This document shows, in pieces, positions 15,170 to 22,983 of a stretch of DNA of 23,258 bases. The notes under the pieces are model-generated. The model ran no database searches, was not told the DNA's origin, and saw only the letters and a program-made list of their open reading frames with translations. This stretch comes from CAZFVY01 sp964522665 (GTDB lineage Bacteria > Verrucomicrobiota > Verrucomicrobiia > Limisphaerales > CAZFVY01). The DNA lies in the NCBI GenBank assembly GCA_964522665.1, contig CAZFVY010000109.1, positions 1 through 23,258 on the forward strand. The letters are read 5' to 3'. The translations under genes were made by a program, and so were the position numbers. Each line of letters starts with the position of its first letter. Position 1 is the stretch's first letter.

Positions 15170-17401
15170 GTGAGCACTCAAGAATCGTCCGGCGCCGAAC
15201 ACAAACCGTACATTGCGGCCTCGCAGAACCTCCGCGAATTGACGCCGCTGCCGGTACTAGTTGGAACGATCCTGGGTATCTTGTTCGGCACGTCGTCCCT
15301 CTATCTGGCCCTTAAAGTCGGCATCACCATCAGCGCCTCGATCCCGATTGCGGTCATGTCGATCTCGATCTTTCGCTGGTTTTCCCGGGTGTTCGGGGCG
15401 CGCCCGGCGACCATCTTGGAGAATAACATCGTGCAAACGACCGGCTCGGCCGGCGAATCGATCGCGTTTGGCGTCGCGGTGACCATGCCGGCGCTGCTCA
15501 TTCTCGGTCAGGACCTCGACTTGGCGCGTACGATGATCGTGGCCGTGCTGGGTGGATTGCTGGGCATCCTGTTGATGATTCCGCTCCGGCGCGGCATGAT
15601 TGTTCATGAGCATGGCAAGCTGATTTACCCTGAGGGCACCGCGTGCGCCGAGGTATTGATGGCCGGCGAAAAAGGTGGCACCAATGCAAAAACCGTCTTC
15701 TCCGGCTTTGGCCTCGGTTTCCTCTATCGTTTCCTCAATCACGAAAACGGCATCCGCGTCTTCAAGCAAACTCCCGAAAAGATGCTCTCCTGGTTCAAAG
15801 GCGGGTCGATCTCGGGCGAGTTGACGCCGGAATTATTCGGCGTCGGCTACATCATCGGCCCGCGGATCGCGGGAATCATGTGCGGCGGCGGCGTGCTCGC
15901 CTACCTCGTCTTGATTCCGATCATAAAAATCTTTGGCGACTCCTTGCCTGAACCGTTGTTTCCCGCCACCGAACTGATCAAAAACATGTCACCCCATGCG
16001 GTTCGCAACGCCTACGTGCTTTATATTGGCGCCGGGGCTGTGTTGGCGGGCGGCATCATTAGTTTGATCCGGGTGGTCCCGTCGCTGGTTTCGGCTTTCG
16101 TTCGCGGCGTAAAGAGCCTCTCCGCCACTCGGGCCGACGAACCGGCGGTCACCCGCACCGAGCACGACCTGCCGCCGATATTCGTAGCGGTAGGGGCAGT
16201 CGCGCTGGTGGCCGCGCTGAAGCTGATTCCGGTCCTTAACGTCCCCATCCTCGGCGCCGTGTTGATCATCGTTTTCGGGTTTCTCTTCGTGACGGTTTCG
16301 TCGCGCCTGACCGGCGAAGTCGGCTCCTCCTCCAATCCGATCTCGGGGATGACCGTCGCGACCCTGTTGTTGACGTGCCTCGTGTTCCTGTTTTTCGGCT
16401 GGACGGGACCGCACGAGCGCGTCGCGGCGCTTATGATCGCCGCCGTCGTCTGCGTCGCCTCCAGTAATGGCGGCACCACGTCGCAAGACCTGAAGACTGG
16501 GTATTTGGTCGGCGCCACGCCGCGGGCGCAACAAATCGGCCTCCTGATCGGCGCGCTCGCCTCTGCGTTGGTGATCGGCGCGACCCTCAAATTGTTCAAC
16601 GATACTTCGACCATTTACGCCAAACGCGACTACCAATATGCCGTGAATCCGTCGTTCTTCGACGGCAAAAGCCCGCTCATGGGAAGCGACGCCAAATACG
16701 ACGCCAAGACCTATAACACCGTCCATTTCACGAGCGAAACCGCGCCCCGCGGCGCCGACGGCAAATATATCGTCCCGCCCGGCAAATACCTCGTGAATGA
16801 CGACGGCAAAGTCACCTACCTGGTTGACCCCGGCATTAACGGATCCTTGGAAAAACGCGATCCCCGGCCCGGCGAAACAGAAGGTCAAACCGTCCCCAAG
16901 TTTGACGCGCCCAAAGCGCGGCTGATGTCCCTCATCATCGACGGCATCCTGACTCGCAAGCTGCCGTGGGGTCTGGTGCTCTTGGGCATCTTCATCTCGA
17001 TCACGCTCGAGATCGCGGGCATCTCTTCCCTGCCCTTCGCGGTCGGCGTTTACCTGCCGCTCTCCTCCTCGACCCCGATTTGGGCGGGCGGCATGGTGCG
17101 TTGGGCCGTGGACAAAATGAATAAAGGCAAATCGGCCAGCGAAAGCGATTCCTCACCCGGCGTACTCTTTTCGTCGGGTTTAATCGCCGGGGGAGCGATA
17201 GCGGGCATGTTCGTGGCGCTCCTCGCCGGTTTCGCCGCCGACTTCATGAAATCGATCGACCTGGCGCCACGATTGGGCGCCTTCGCCGATAGCGACGCGA
17301 TCGCGTTGGGCTTCTTCCTCCTGCTCTCGCTTACGGTTTACCTCGTCGGCCGGGAAAAGCTGCTCTCCTCCGGTTCCCAAACCGAAGCGCGCAATAAGTG
17401 A
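15170..17401 (+). CDS. OPT-family oligopeptide transporter
   Basis: This 743-aa polytopic membrane protein of the oligopeptide transporter (OPT) family imports small peptides or metal-chelate compounds, probably proton-coupled. It opens with a hydrophilic 25-residue tail, then LYLALKVGITISASIPI in the first helices, ILENNIVQTTGSAGES (a strongly conserved OPT motif), YPEGTACAEVLMAGEK and SSNGGTTSQDLKTGYLVGATP, which are typical of the prokaryotic branch. A hydrophilic stretch at about 476-590 (DNA about 16597-16940) interrupts the helices. The start is GTG at 15170; no in-frame ATG fits better, since the first Met falls inside a helix. There is no strong Shine-Dalgarno sequence. It follows the NamZ gene on the same strand, which hints at uptake of wall-derived peptides, but this is inference. 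Confidence 0.92.
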   Translation: MSTQESSGAEHKPYIAASQNLRELTPLPVLVGTILGILFGTSSLYLALKVGITISASIPIAVMSISIFRWFSRVFGARPATILENNIVQTTGSAGESIAFGVAVTMPALLILGQDLDLARTMIVAVLGGLLGILLMIPLRRGMIVHEHGKLIYPEGTACAEVLMAGEKGGTNAKTVFSGFGLGFLYRFLNHENGIRVFKQTPEKMLSWFKGGSISGELTPELFGVGYIIGPRIAGIMCGGGVLAYLVLIPIIKIFGDSLPEPLFPATELIKNMSPHAVRNAYVLYIGAGAVLAGGIISLIRVVPSLVSAFVRGVKSLSATRADEPAVTRTEHDLPPIFVAVGAVALVAALKLIPVLNVPILGAVLIIVFGFLFVTVSSRLTGEVGSSSNPISGMTVATLLLTCLVFLFFGWTGPHERVAALMIAAVVCVASSNGGTTSQDLKTGYLVGATPRAQQIGLLIGALASALVIGATLKLFNDTSTIYAKRDYQYAVNPSFFDGKSPLMGSDAKYDAKTYNTVHFTSETAPRGADGKYIVPPGKYLVNDDGKVTYLVDPGINGSLEKRDPRPGETEGQTVPKFDAPKARLMSLIIDGILTRKLPWGLVLLGIFISITLEIAGISSLPFAVGVYLPLSSSTPIWAGGMVRWAVDKMNKGKSASESDSSPGVLFSSGLIAGGAIAGMFVALLAGFAADFMKSIDLAPRLGAFADSDAIALGFFLLLSLTVYLVGREKLLSSGSQTEARNK

Positions 17402-17435
17402 AGCCCTGACCGCTCGCTCGACCGAGGGTGACGCT

Positions 17436-17522
17436 TCAAAAGGCGGCCCGGGCGATTGTCACGATCCCGCCAACCAAGGCGGCCCACCCGAACAGCCGCG
17501 CCAACGGCTCCCCCTCCATCAT
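17436..17522 (-). CDS. Possible 28-aa single-span membrane peptide (uncertain)
   Basis: From ATG at 17522 to TGA at 17438-17436 the minus strand encodes 28 residues: MMEGEPLARL, then a hydrophobic segment FGWAALVGGIVTIARAAF able to span a membrane. It starts 14 nt after the stop of the zincin gene at 17537, as if a last cistron in the PQQ-propeller/zincin run, and ends about 35 bp before the convergent OPT stop. There is no clear ribosome binding site. It is too short to judge by codon use, and I recognise no family. Confidence 0.28.
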   Translation of the reverse strand: MMEGEPLARLFGWAALVGGIVTIARAAF

Positions 17523-17536
17523 GCTCGGCGCGCCGT

Positions 17537-18148
17537 CTAGGAGCTTCGGGCGGGATCGCCAAAGACTCGAACAAAGTCCGGGTAAAGACTCTCGAATCGC
17601 GAGTTGGCAAACCGCTCTGCGTATTCCTCACCTCGCGACGCGCCGAGATGCTTTTGTCCGCGGCGATCAACATGGTGCCCTAATTCGTGCATGAAGACAT
17701 GAAGCAGCATGAACGCCCGGGCTTGCGCCTCGGTAAACCGACATGTCGCCGTTTCCAAGCCGAGGTCATAGGAAACTCCAAGCCGCTCCAAGATCATTCG
17801 GTGATCTAGGAAATACTGCTGATCTAGCTCTACCCACAAATCGTCGCCCCACGAACAGAGGAAGATCGCCCCGGTCTCCTCGCGATGATAGAACTCATAA
17901 ACTCCGTCTGCCGCTTCCAGCTTGCTAAGTACGATTCGCTCAAGCCGCTCCGACAGCAAATCCCAGTCGGGGATTATCTGGATAGATGCCTGCAGGTCAC
18001 GCTTGGTTACCACGTGGTGGCGCCCGTGTCCGGGCGCCTCACGATCCAAGACGTAGCCCAGATGAACCGTCGGCACATGCCGATTCTGACGCTGAACCCG
18101 ACCTTCCCTGACTTTGGGAGCTGTTCGCCGATTGAAGCCCGCGCGCAT
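17537..18148 (-). CDS. HEXXH-motif zinc metallopeptidase-like protein (hypothetical)
   Basis: This is a 203-aa protein of unknown function. The motif HELGHH at 154-159 supplies HEXXH (His154, Glu155, His158), and EEYAERFA at 174-181 offers a third acidic zinc ligand about 16-20 residues on, as in gluzincin-like proteins. The preceding segment (ARAFMLLHVFMHELGHHVD) fits the active-site helix. A beta-rich region lies at about 83-115, including AIFLCSWGDDLWVELD. The first 45 residues are basic and His-rich, with no signal peptide. I recall similar small proteins with HELGHLVD and YAEWFA segments in Verrucomicrobiota and Planctomycetes, but no tested function. ATG at 18148 is the only good start, since the frame closes upstream. 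It lies 43 bp after the PQQ-like gene and is probably cotranscribed. Peptidase activity is inferred from the motif. Confidence 0.75.
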   Translation of the reverse strand: MRAGFNRRTAPKVREGRVQRQNRHVPTVHLGYVLDREAPGHGRHHVVTKRDLQASIQIIPDWDLLSERLERIVLSKLEAADGVYEFYHREETGAIFLCSWGDDLWVELDQQYFLDHRMILERLGVSYDLGLETATCRFTEAQARAFMLLHVFMHELGHHVDRRGQKHLGASRGEEYAERFANSRFESLYPDFVRVFGDPARSS

Positions 18149-18191
18149 ATTAAGTCGGTCTTTTCCCGCCTCGATCGGGTGATCGATGCCG

Positions 18192-19451
18192 TCACTTTAG
18201 GAGTTCAACGCAGATCAAATCCCTGCTATCCCGCAGGTAGAGCCGCCCATCCGCGTACGCCGGGTTGCACCAATTGAACCCGCACACCTGGAGGCGGCTG
18301 ATTTCTCGGCATTCCGCGGGATCGGCGGCGATCAGCGCCAGTTGGCCGTCGTCGGTCAGGATCAAAATATTCTTTCCCATCACGAGCATCCCGGCGTGGG
18401 CTTTGCCCGCCGCGGAGGTAAAGTAACCGTCCTTCGACCACGCGATTTTGCCGGTGTGAGCATCGACGCAAATCAGGTTCTTCGCGGGTCCCAACCCGTA
18501 AAGATAGGAACCGACCACGACCGGGCTGGAAAAATTTATGGCCGCGTCCTTGTTCAACCACGCCTGTTCCGCGCGCAGCCCGTCCGCGGCGCTCGTGACC
18601 TTGACGCCGACCAAGCCGATCTCATGCGACGCGACCATGACCATGTCGTCCGCGGTAACGGGCGTGGTGACGTGGCGGCCGTAGGTGGTTTTGAGGGGGA
18701 CACGCCAGAGCAGTTTGCCGTCAGCGGGATCGAGACCGATAAGCCCATTGACGGTGAACGCGAGGGCCTGTCTTCGGCCGGCGACCACGGCAATCACGGG
18801 CGGCGAGTAGGCCGCGGGATCATCCTGCGATTTCCACACCGTTTCGCCGTTGGTTTTGTTCAGGCAGATGACCCCCGCGCCGGGCGACCCGCCCGCCAGC
18901 GCGATCAAATGATCGCCGTCGATCAACGGCTGGCCATTGTAGCCATGACGGCTGGCTCCCGCGGCGGTCCCTTTTTCACCGATAAAAACGGCCCCAAAAT
19001 CCCGCGGGTAGTTCTTTTCCCAAAGAACCTTCCCGTCGGCGACATCGAGGCACTGCAATTCACCGCGCGACGACTGGGCGAAAAGCCGTTCACCGTCGGC
19101 CAGAGGCGTGCAGCGGGGACCGGGAGGACTCTGCGAATCCTTCGGCACATCGTCCAGGATCGCCGTCCAGAGCGGAGCCGCGTCGGCGGCGTTGATCTCG
19201 TGGATAGTCTCCTTGCCTTGCTGATTATCGAGGTAAAAGACCTTGCCATGATAAACAATCGGAGAGGCCAACCCCTCGGTAACATGCGTCCGCCAAACGA
19301 TCTTCGGTTCCGCTGGCAGTTGGGCCGGGATCGCCACGCCGGGCGGCACATGGCCATCGCGCGACGGCCCGCCCCACTGCGCCCAGTCGGCGGCGCCGGC
19401 AAGCCAAAGCGCTCCCAACCATGCGACAAGCGCCCAACGAAGGAAATTCAT
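18192..19451 (-). CDS. Exported PQQ-like beta-propeller repeat protein
   Basis: This 419-aa secreted protein begins with a signal peptide (MNFLRWALVAWLGALWLAGA) directly followed by WAQWGGPSRDG, the typical N-terminal motif of this family. Blade repeats carry DGKVLWEKN, NGETVWKSQ, DGKLLWRVP and TGKIAWSKD. No PQQ-binding catalytic motif of quinoprotein dehydrogenases or heme CXXCH is seen, so it is more likely a binding or scaffold propeller than an enzyme. The frame is open upstream to 19604, but the ATG at 19451 places the signal peptide first and gives a 185-bp divergent gap to the DnaJ-like gene. The zincin gene follows 43 bp downstream. The function is unknown; such proteins are abundant in Verrucomicrobiota and Planctomycetes. 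Confidence 0.88.
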   Translation of the reverse strand: MNFLRWALVAWLGALWLAGAADWAQWGGPSRDGHVPPGVAIPAQLPAEPKIVWRTHVTEGLASPIVYHGKVFYLDNQQGKETIHEINAADAAPLWTAILDDVPKDSQSPPGPRCTPLADGERLFAQSSRGELQCLDVADGKVLWEKNYPRDFGAVFIGEKGTAAGASRHGYNGQPLIDGDHLIALAGGSPGAGVICLNKTNGETVWKSQDDPAAYSPPVIAVVAGRRQALAFTVNGLIGLDPADGKLLWRVPLKTTYGRHVTTPVTADDMVMVASHEIGLVGVKVTSAADGLRAEQAWLNKDAAINFSSPVVVGSYLYGLGPAKNLICVDAHTGKIAWSKDGYFTSAAGKAHAGMLVMGKNILILTDDGQLALIAADPAECREISRLQVCGFNWCNPAYADGRLYLRDSRDLICVELLK

Positions 19452-19538
19452 GGGCGCGAATTCACCGGCAAAGCGCCGCCGCGTCAAGCGGAAAACGAGC
19501 AACGTCAACGATTCACTTGCTCCGTGGAGAAATCGCGG

Positions 19539-19565
19539 TTGACTCCTGCCGCGCGGCCCTATGTA
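19539..19565 (+). promoter_or_regulatory. Weak promoter candidate upstream of the DnaJ-like gene
   Basis: TTGACT (19539-19544) is followed after 15 bp by TATGTA (19560-19565), in the divergent region before the start at 19637. The -35 is good; the spacer is shorter than ideal and the -10 imperfect. No CIRCE-type heat-shock operator is visible nearby. Confidence 0.25.
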
Positions 19566-19636
19566 GGTCCCAACGCGCGCGAATATTGTCAAAGCGCGCC
19601 GCACGGTTTAGCTTCCCCGGGAATAAATGCAGACTT

Positions 19637-20674
19637 ATGGCGCTTGAATTTAAAGACTACTACACGACCCTCGGCGTGGCGCGGACCGCCAGCGACGACG
19701 AAATCCGCAAGGCGTTCCGCAAATTGGCGCGCCAATTTCACCCGGACGTCGCGAAAAACAAAGCCACGGCCGAGGAAAAGTTTAAAGAGATCAACGAGGC
19801 ATACGAAGTCCTCGGGGACCCGGAAAAGCGAAAAAAATACGACGAACTGGGCGCGAATTGGAAATCCGGCGGCGAATTCCGCCCGCCGCCCCGCGCGCGC
19901 GCACGCGGCCGCGGCCGGCCAGGCCAGACTCCGGAGGACACGGGCGATTTTGAGTTTCAGTTCGGCGGCACTGGGTTCAGCGATTTTTTTGAACAATTCT
20001 TTGGCGCCACGGGCGGGCGCAACGGCGGCTTCGCCGGCGCGGATGGGCGTCACGAAACCGTCGAGCGAGGCCAGGATATCGAGGCCGACATTCTCGTTTC
20101 CCTCGAAGAGGCGGCCCACGGCGCCACGCGTCCAATCTCTCTGCGGCGCAGTGTTCCCTGCGAATCCTGCCACGGAACCGGCGTTCAAGGCCGGCAGCCT
20201 TGCCCCGCCTGTGGCGGCCAGGGACACGTGGCCAAAGAGGACCGGTACCAAGTCAAAATCCCGACGGGCGTCGGCGAGGGGCAGCGGCTTCGCCTGGCCG
20301 GACGGGGGGAGGCCGGCCACGGCGGCGGGCCGGCCGGCGATCTTTTTCTCCGCGTGCGCCTGGCCAAACACCCGGACTTCCGCGTCGAGGGCAGTGATCT
20401 TTACTACGATCTCGATTTGGCTCCTTGGGAGGCGGTTTTGGGCGCGCAAGTGAGCGTTCCTACGCTCGCGGGACGCGTCAACATCAAGGTCCCGCCCGGA
20501 ACCCAAAACGGCCAGCGACTGCGCGTCCGTTCCAAGGGTTTGCCGACCGCCTCGGACGGCCAAGGCGACCTCTACGCGGTCATCCACTTGCAGGTTCCAC
20601 CACAGGTTACCGACGCGGAAAAAGCGCTCTGGGAGAACCTCGCGCGCGAATCCGCTTTCAAGCCGCGCGGCTGA
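19637..20674 (+). CDS. DnaJ/CbpA-type co-chaperone with a half zinc-finger region
   Basis: This 345-aa type of J-domain protein starts with the J domain at residues 5-70, with HPD at 35-37 for stimulating DnaK. A Gly/Arg/Phe-rich linker follows at about 78-140, then the DnaJ C-terminal substrate-binding domains at about 145-325 (IPTGVGEGQRLRLAGRGE, GDLFLRVRL, VPTLAGRVNIKVPPGTQ). Between them lie only two CXXCXGXG-type units, CESCHGTG (Cys175/Cys178) and CPACGGQG (Cys189/Cys192), enough for one zinc site. DnaJ has four units and CbpA none. The frame is open upstream to 19421, but ATG at 19637 begins the J domain (MALEFKDYYTTLGV). It is transcribed away from the PQQ-like gene and ends 63 bp before the convergent dehydrogenase gene. 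No dnaK or grpE is in view. Confidence 0.93.
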   Translation: MALEFKDYYTTLGVARTASDDEIRKAFRKLARQFHPDVAKNKATAEEKFKEINEAYEVLGDPEKRKKYDELGANWKSGGEFRPPPRARARGRGRPGQTPEDTGDFEFQFGGTGFSDFFEQFFGATGGRNGGFAGADGRHETVERGQDIEADILVSLEEAAHGATRPISLRRSVPCESCHGTGVQGRQPCPACGGQGHVAKEDRYQVKIPTGVGEGQRLRLAGRGEAGHGGGPAGDLFLRVRLAKHPDFRVEGSDLYYDLDLAPWEAVLGAQVSVPTLAGRVNIKVPPGTQNGQRLRVRSKGLPTASDGQGDLYAVIHLQVPPQVTDAEKALWENLARESAFKPRG

Positions 20675-20737
20675 CGGCCATCCCTGCCCGAAAACGACTC
20701 TTGCAGGCCAAGTCGGCGGCCGATCAGCGACCGGAAT

Positions 20738-21721
20738 TCACAGTCCGTTGACGACGTTGGCGAGTTTCTCGCCGCGCAGCGCCCGCGCGACGGTCTCGGC
20801 GGTGGAGGCACGCAGGGTCTTAATCGCCGCCTCACTGTACGCGGCGATGTGATTGGTCAACACCACGTTTTCCAATCGCGGCAGCGGCGACTCCGCGGGC
20901 AACGGTTCGGGATCCGCCACGTCGAGACCAGCGCCACCCACCTGCCCGTCACGCAACGCGGCGATCAAATCGTCCTGCTGGATCACCGTGCCGCGCGCGA
21001 CATTCACGATCAACACGCCGCGCTTTGCCTTCGACAGCAGCGCACGGTTGACCAGCCCGCGCGTCTCGGCGTTGCTTGGGCAATGTAGCGTCACCAGGTC
21101 GCTCCGCTGAAAAAGTTCGTCTAAACTTACCGGCTCGACGCCCAGCGACACGATCTCGCTTGCCCTGACCACCGGATCGGCCCCAACCAATGAACAGCCG
21201 AATGGTTGCAGGCGTCGCACGACGGCCCGGCCGATCCGCCCAAGCCCGACCACGCCGACGGTCATTTTCTTCAACACCAGCATTTGCTCCACCCGCGGGA
21301 GCGTTCGCCAATTTCCGGCGCGAACGCGGTCAAACGCCGGGCTGATCTGCCGGGTCAGCGCGAGGATCAGGGCCAGCGCATGGTCGGCCACTTCGTCGAT
21401 GCAATAATCCGGCACGTTGCAAACTGGTATTCCTCGTTGCGCCGCCGCGGCCAGATCGATGTTGTCCACCCCCACTCCGTAGCGGACGATTACCTTCGCT
21501 TTCCGCAACGCCGCGATAACGCCCGCGTCCAGGCGCGCGTATTGCGTGATGATGCCGTCCGCGTCGGCGACCAGTTCGACCAGCGCCGGCCCAGAAATCG
21601 CTTGTCCGGCCACCAATTCGCACGGCACGGCGCTTAAGGCGGCCCGCTCAATCTCCAAGTCGGGGAAGCCGTAATCCGTAACCACCACTTTAACTTTCGC
21701 GTCGCTCATTCGGTTTGCCAT
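20738..21721 (-). CDS. D-isomer-specific 2-hydroxyacid dehydrogenase (CtBP/SerA-like)
   Basis: This 327-aa NAD-dependent dehydrogenase interconverts 2-oxoacids and D-2-hydroxyacids. The cofactor domain has VGVVGLGRIGRAVVRRL with the GLGRIG loop at 159-164 and Asp182 at the end of the second strand, which favours NAD over NADP. The catalytic triad is present: Arg243 in NVARGTVI, Glu272 in ADPEPLP and His291 in TNHIAAYSE. The segment RYGVGVDNIDL (80-90) is typical. There is no ACT domain, so it is shorter than most SerA proteins. It looks most like the bacterial C-terminal-binding-protein-like branch; the substrate is unknown. The ATG at 21721 or the one at 21709 (MSDAKVKVVV) could start it. 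It diverges from the zinc alcohol dehydrogenase gene across about 114 bp, which suggests shared regulation. Confidence 0.92.
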   Translation of the reverse strand: MANRMSDAKVKVVVTDYGFPDLEIERAALSAVPCELVAGQAISGPALVELVADADGIITQYARLDAGVIAALRKAKVIVRYGVGVDNIDLAAAAQRGIPVCNVPDYCIDEVADHALALILALTRQISPAFDRVRAGNWRTLPRVEQMLVLKKMTVGVVGLGRIGRAVVRRLQPFGCSLVGADPVVRASEIVSLGVEPVSLDELFQRSDLVTLHCPSNAETRGLVNRALLSKAKRGVLIVNVARGTVIQQDDLIAALRDGQVGGAGLDVADPEPLPAESPLPRLENVVLTNHIAAYSEAAIKTLRASTAETVARALRGEKLANVVNGL

Positions 21722-21835
21722 GGAATCCTACCGCGCGATCAAGGCTTCGCCTACTTGATTCTGACGAGCCACAGCTTGCGAACGGAAGTGACTCGTCGGC
21801 AAACCTTGACCCCGTTAATATTCCCCGCGAGACGC

Positions 21836-22885
21836 ATGACGACCGCGCGCTTCGCCATTTTTAACGGGCCGGGCCAACCATTCACTTTCGGTGAAATGCC
21901 GTTGCCGGCGTCTTGCGGTCCCGGCGAGCTTCAAGTGGCGATTTCGCTGGCGACAATCTGCGGCTCTGATTTGCACACCGTCGAGGGCCGTCGCCAGGAG
22001 CCGACCCCGTGCGTGCTCGGCCACGAAGCCGTGGGGCGAGTTATCGCGGCCGGGGCCGGCCGCGATCCCGCGCTCGTCGGCGCCCGCATCACGTGGACCC
22101 TCGCGGATTCCTGCGGCCAATGCGCGCCGTGCGCGGAATGGAACCTACCGCAAAAGTGCGAACGGCTTTTCAAATACGGTCACGCCGCACTAACCGAAGG
22201 CGCCGGCCCGCACGGCTGTTATTCGACCCACGTAACGTTGCGGCCTGGAACCGCTGTTTTCACGCTGCCCGACGTGGTGTCCGACGAACTCGCCGCGCCC
22301 GCCAACTGCGCTCTTGCCACCATGGTCGGCGCCACGGAGTCACTGCCGGTTCCCTGCCGGCTCGCGGTGATCCAAGGCGCGGGCATGCTGGGGCTTTACG
22401 GCGCCGCGCTGCTGCGCGCCAAAGGCGTCGAACGGGTCATCGTCGTCGATACTAATCCCAGCCGACTCGACCTGATCCCCGACTTCGGCGGCGAACCGGC
22501 CTACCTAAGCGCCGCCGAGCTGGCTCCAACCGGCGGCGTTGATGCGATCTTCGAAACGGCTGGCGTCTCGTCGGTCGTACCCGAAGGGATTCGTTTGCTC
22601 CGGCCGGGCGGACACTATGCATTGATCGGGATGGTCCATCCGAACACCGCGCTGGAGTTGACCGGCGAAGCCATCGTCCGGCGTTGTCTGACGATACGCG
22701 GCTATCATAACTACGCCCCGCGTCACCTGGAACAGGCCGTGAAATTCCTCCGCGAACATCGCGACGCGCACCCGTGGAAGCGCCTCGTCTCCCCATCATT
22801 TCCCCTCAAACGTCTCGACGAAGCCTTCGCCGCCGCCCGGAGCCAACGCTGGGCGCGCGTTTCGGTTCAACCCCAGTCGAACTAA
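21836..22885 (+). CDS. Zinc-dependent medium-chain alcohol dehydrogenase, HpnZ-like
   Basis: This 349-aa MDR-superfamily dehydrogenase has catalytic-zinc residues including Cys42 (ICGSD) and His63/Glu64 (GHE), with a likely further ligand near Cys158 (PANCALATMV). The structural zinc site is complete: Cys93, Cys96, Cys99 and Cys108 in DSCGQCAPCAEWNLPQKC. The Rossmann loop is IQGAGMLGLYG (179-189), with an acidic residue (Asp205) after the second strand, which favours NAD. The segments TWTLADSCG, CERLFKYGHA and ANCALATMV resemble the clade TIGR03366 (proposed phosphonate-catabolism alcohol dehydrogenase), as I recall it. No phosphonate genes are visible here, so that role is a hypothesis. The frame is open upstream to 21755, but ATG at 21836 (MTTARFAIFNGPG) begins the conserved domain. 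Confidence 0.9.
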   Translation: MTTARFAIFNGPGQPFTFGEMPLPASCGPGELQVAISLATICGSDLHTVEGRRQEPTPCVLGHEAVGRVIAAGAGRDPALVGARITWTLADSCGQCAPCAEWNLPQKCERLFKYGHAALTEGAGPHGCYSTHVTLRPGTAVFTLPDVVSDELAAPANCALATMVGATESLPVPCRLAVIQGAGMLGLYGAALLRAKGVERVIVVDTNPSRLDLIPDFGGEPAYLSAAELAPTGGVDAIFETAGVSSVVPEGIRLLRPGGHYALIGMVHPNTALELTGEAIVRRCLTIRGYHNYAPRHLEQAVKFLREHRDAHPWKRLVSPSFPLKRLDEAFAAARSQRWARVSVQPQSN

Positions 22886-22983
22886 ACGACTTGCGCCGCC
22901 TTCCTCAATCTATGATTGATTGGAATTTGCCCTAAGAACCGCGACCCGTATCCAAAATCGACCTACAATTACAAATACTTTCT

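Noticed and set aside
18192..19451. PQQ-dependent alcohol dehydrogenase
   Set aside because: The protein is shorter than quinoprotein dehydrogenases and lacks the heme CXXCH motif and the vicinal Cys pair of that family.
18342..20453. A very long plus-strand open frame of about 700 codons
   Set aside because: It lies antisense to the PQQ-like gene and then runs out of frame through the DnaJ-like gene. Its translation is low-complexity Arg-rich sequence with no domain, while the overlapped genes have clear motifs.
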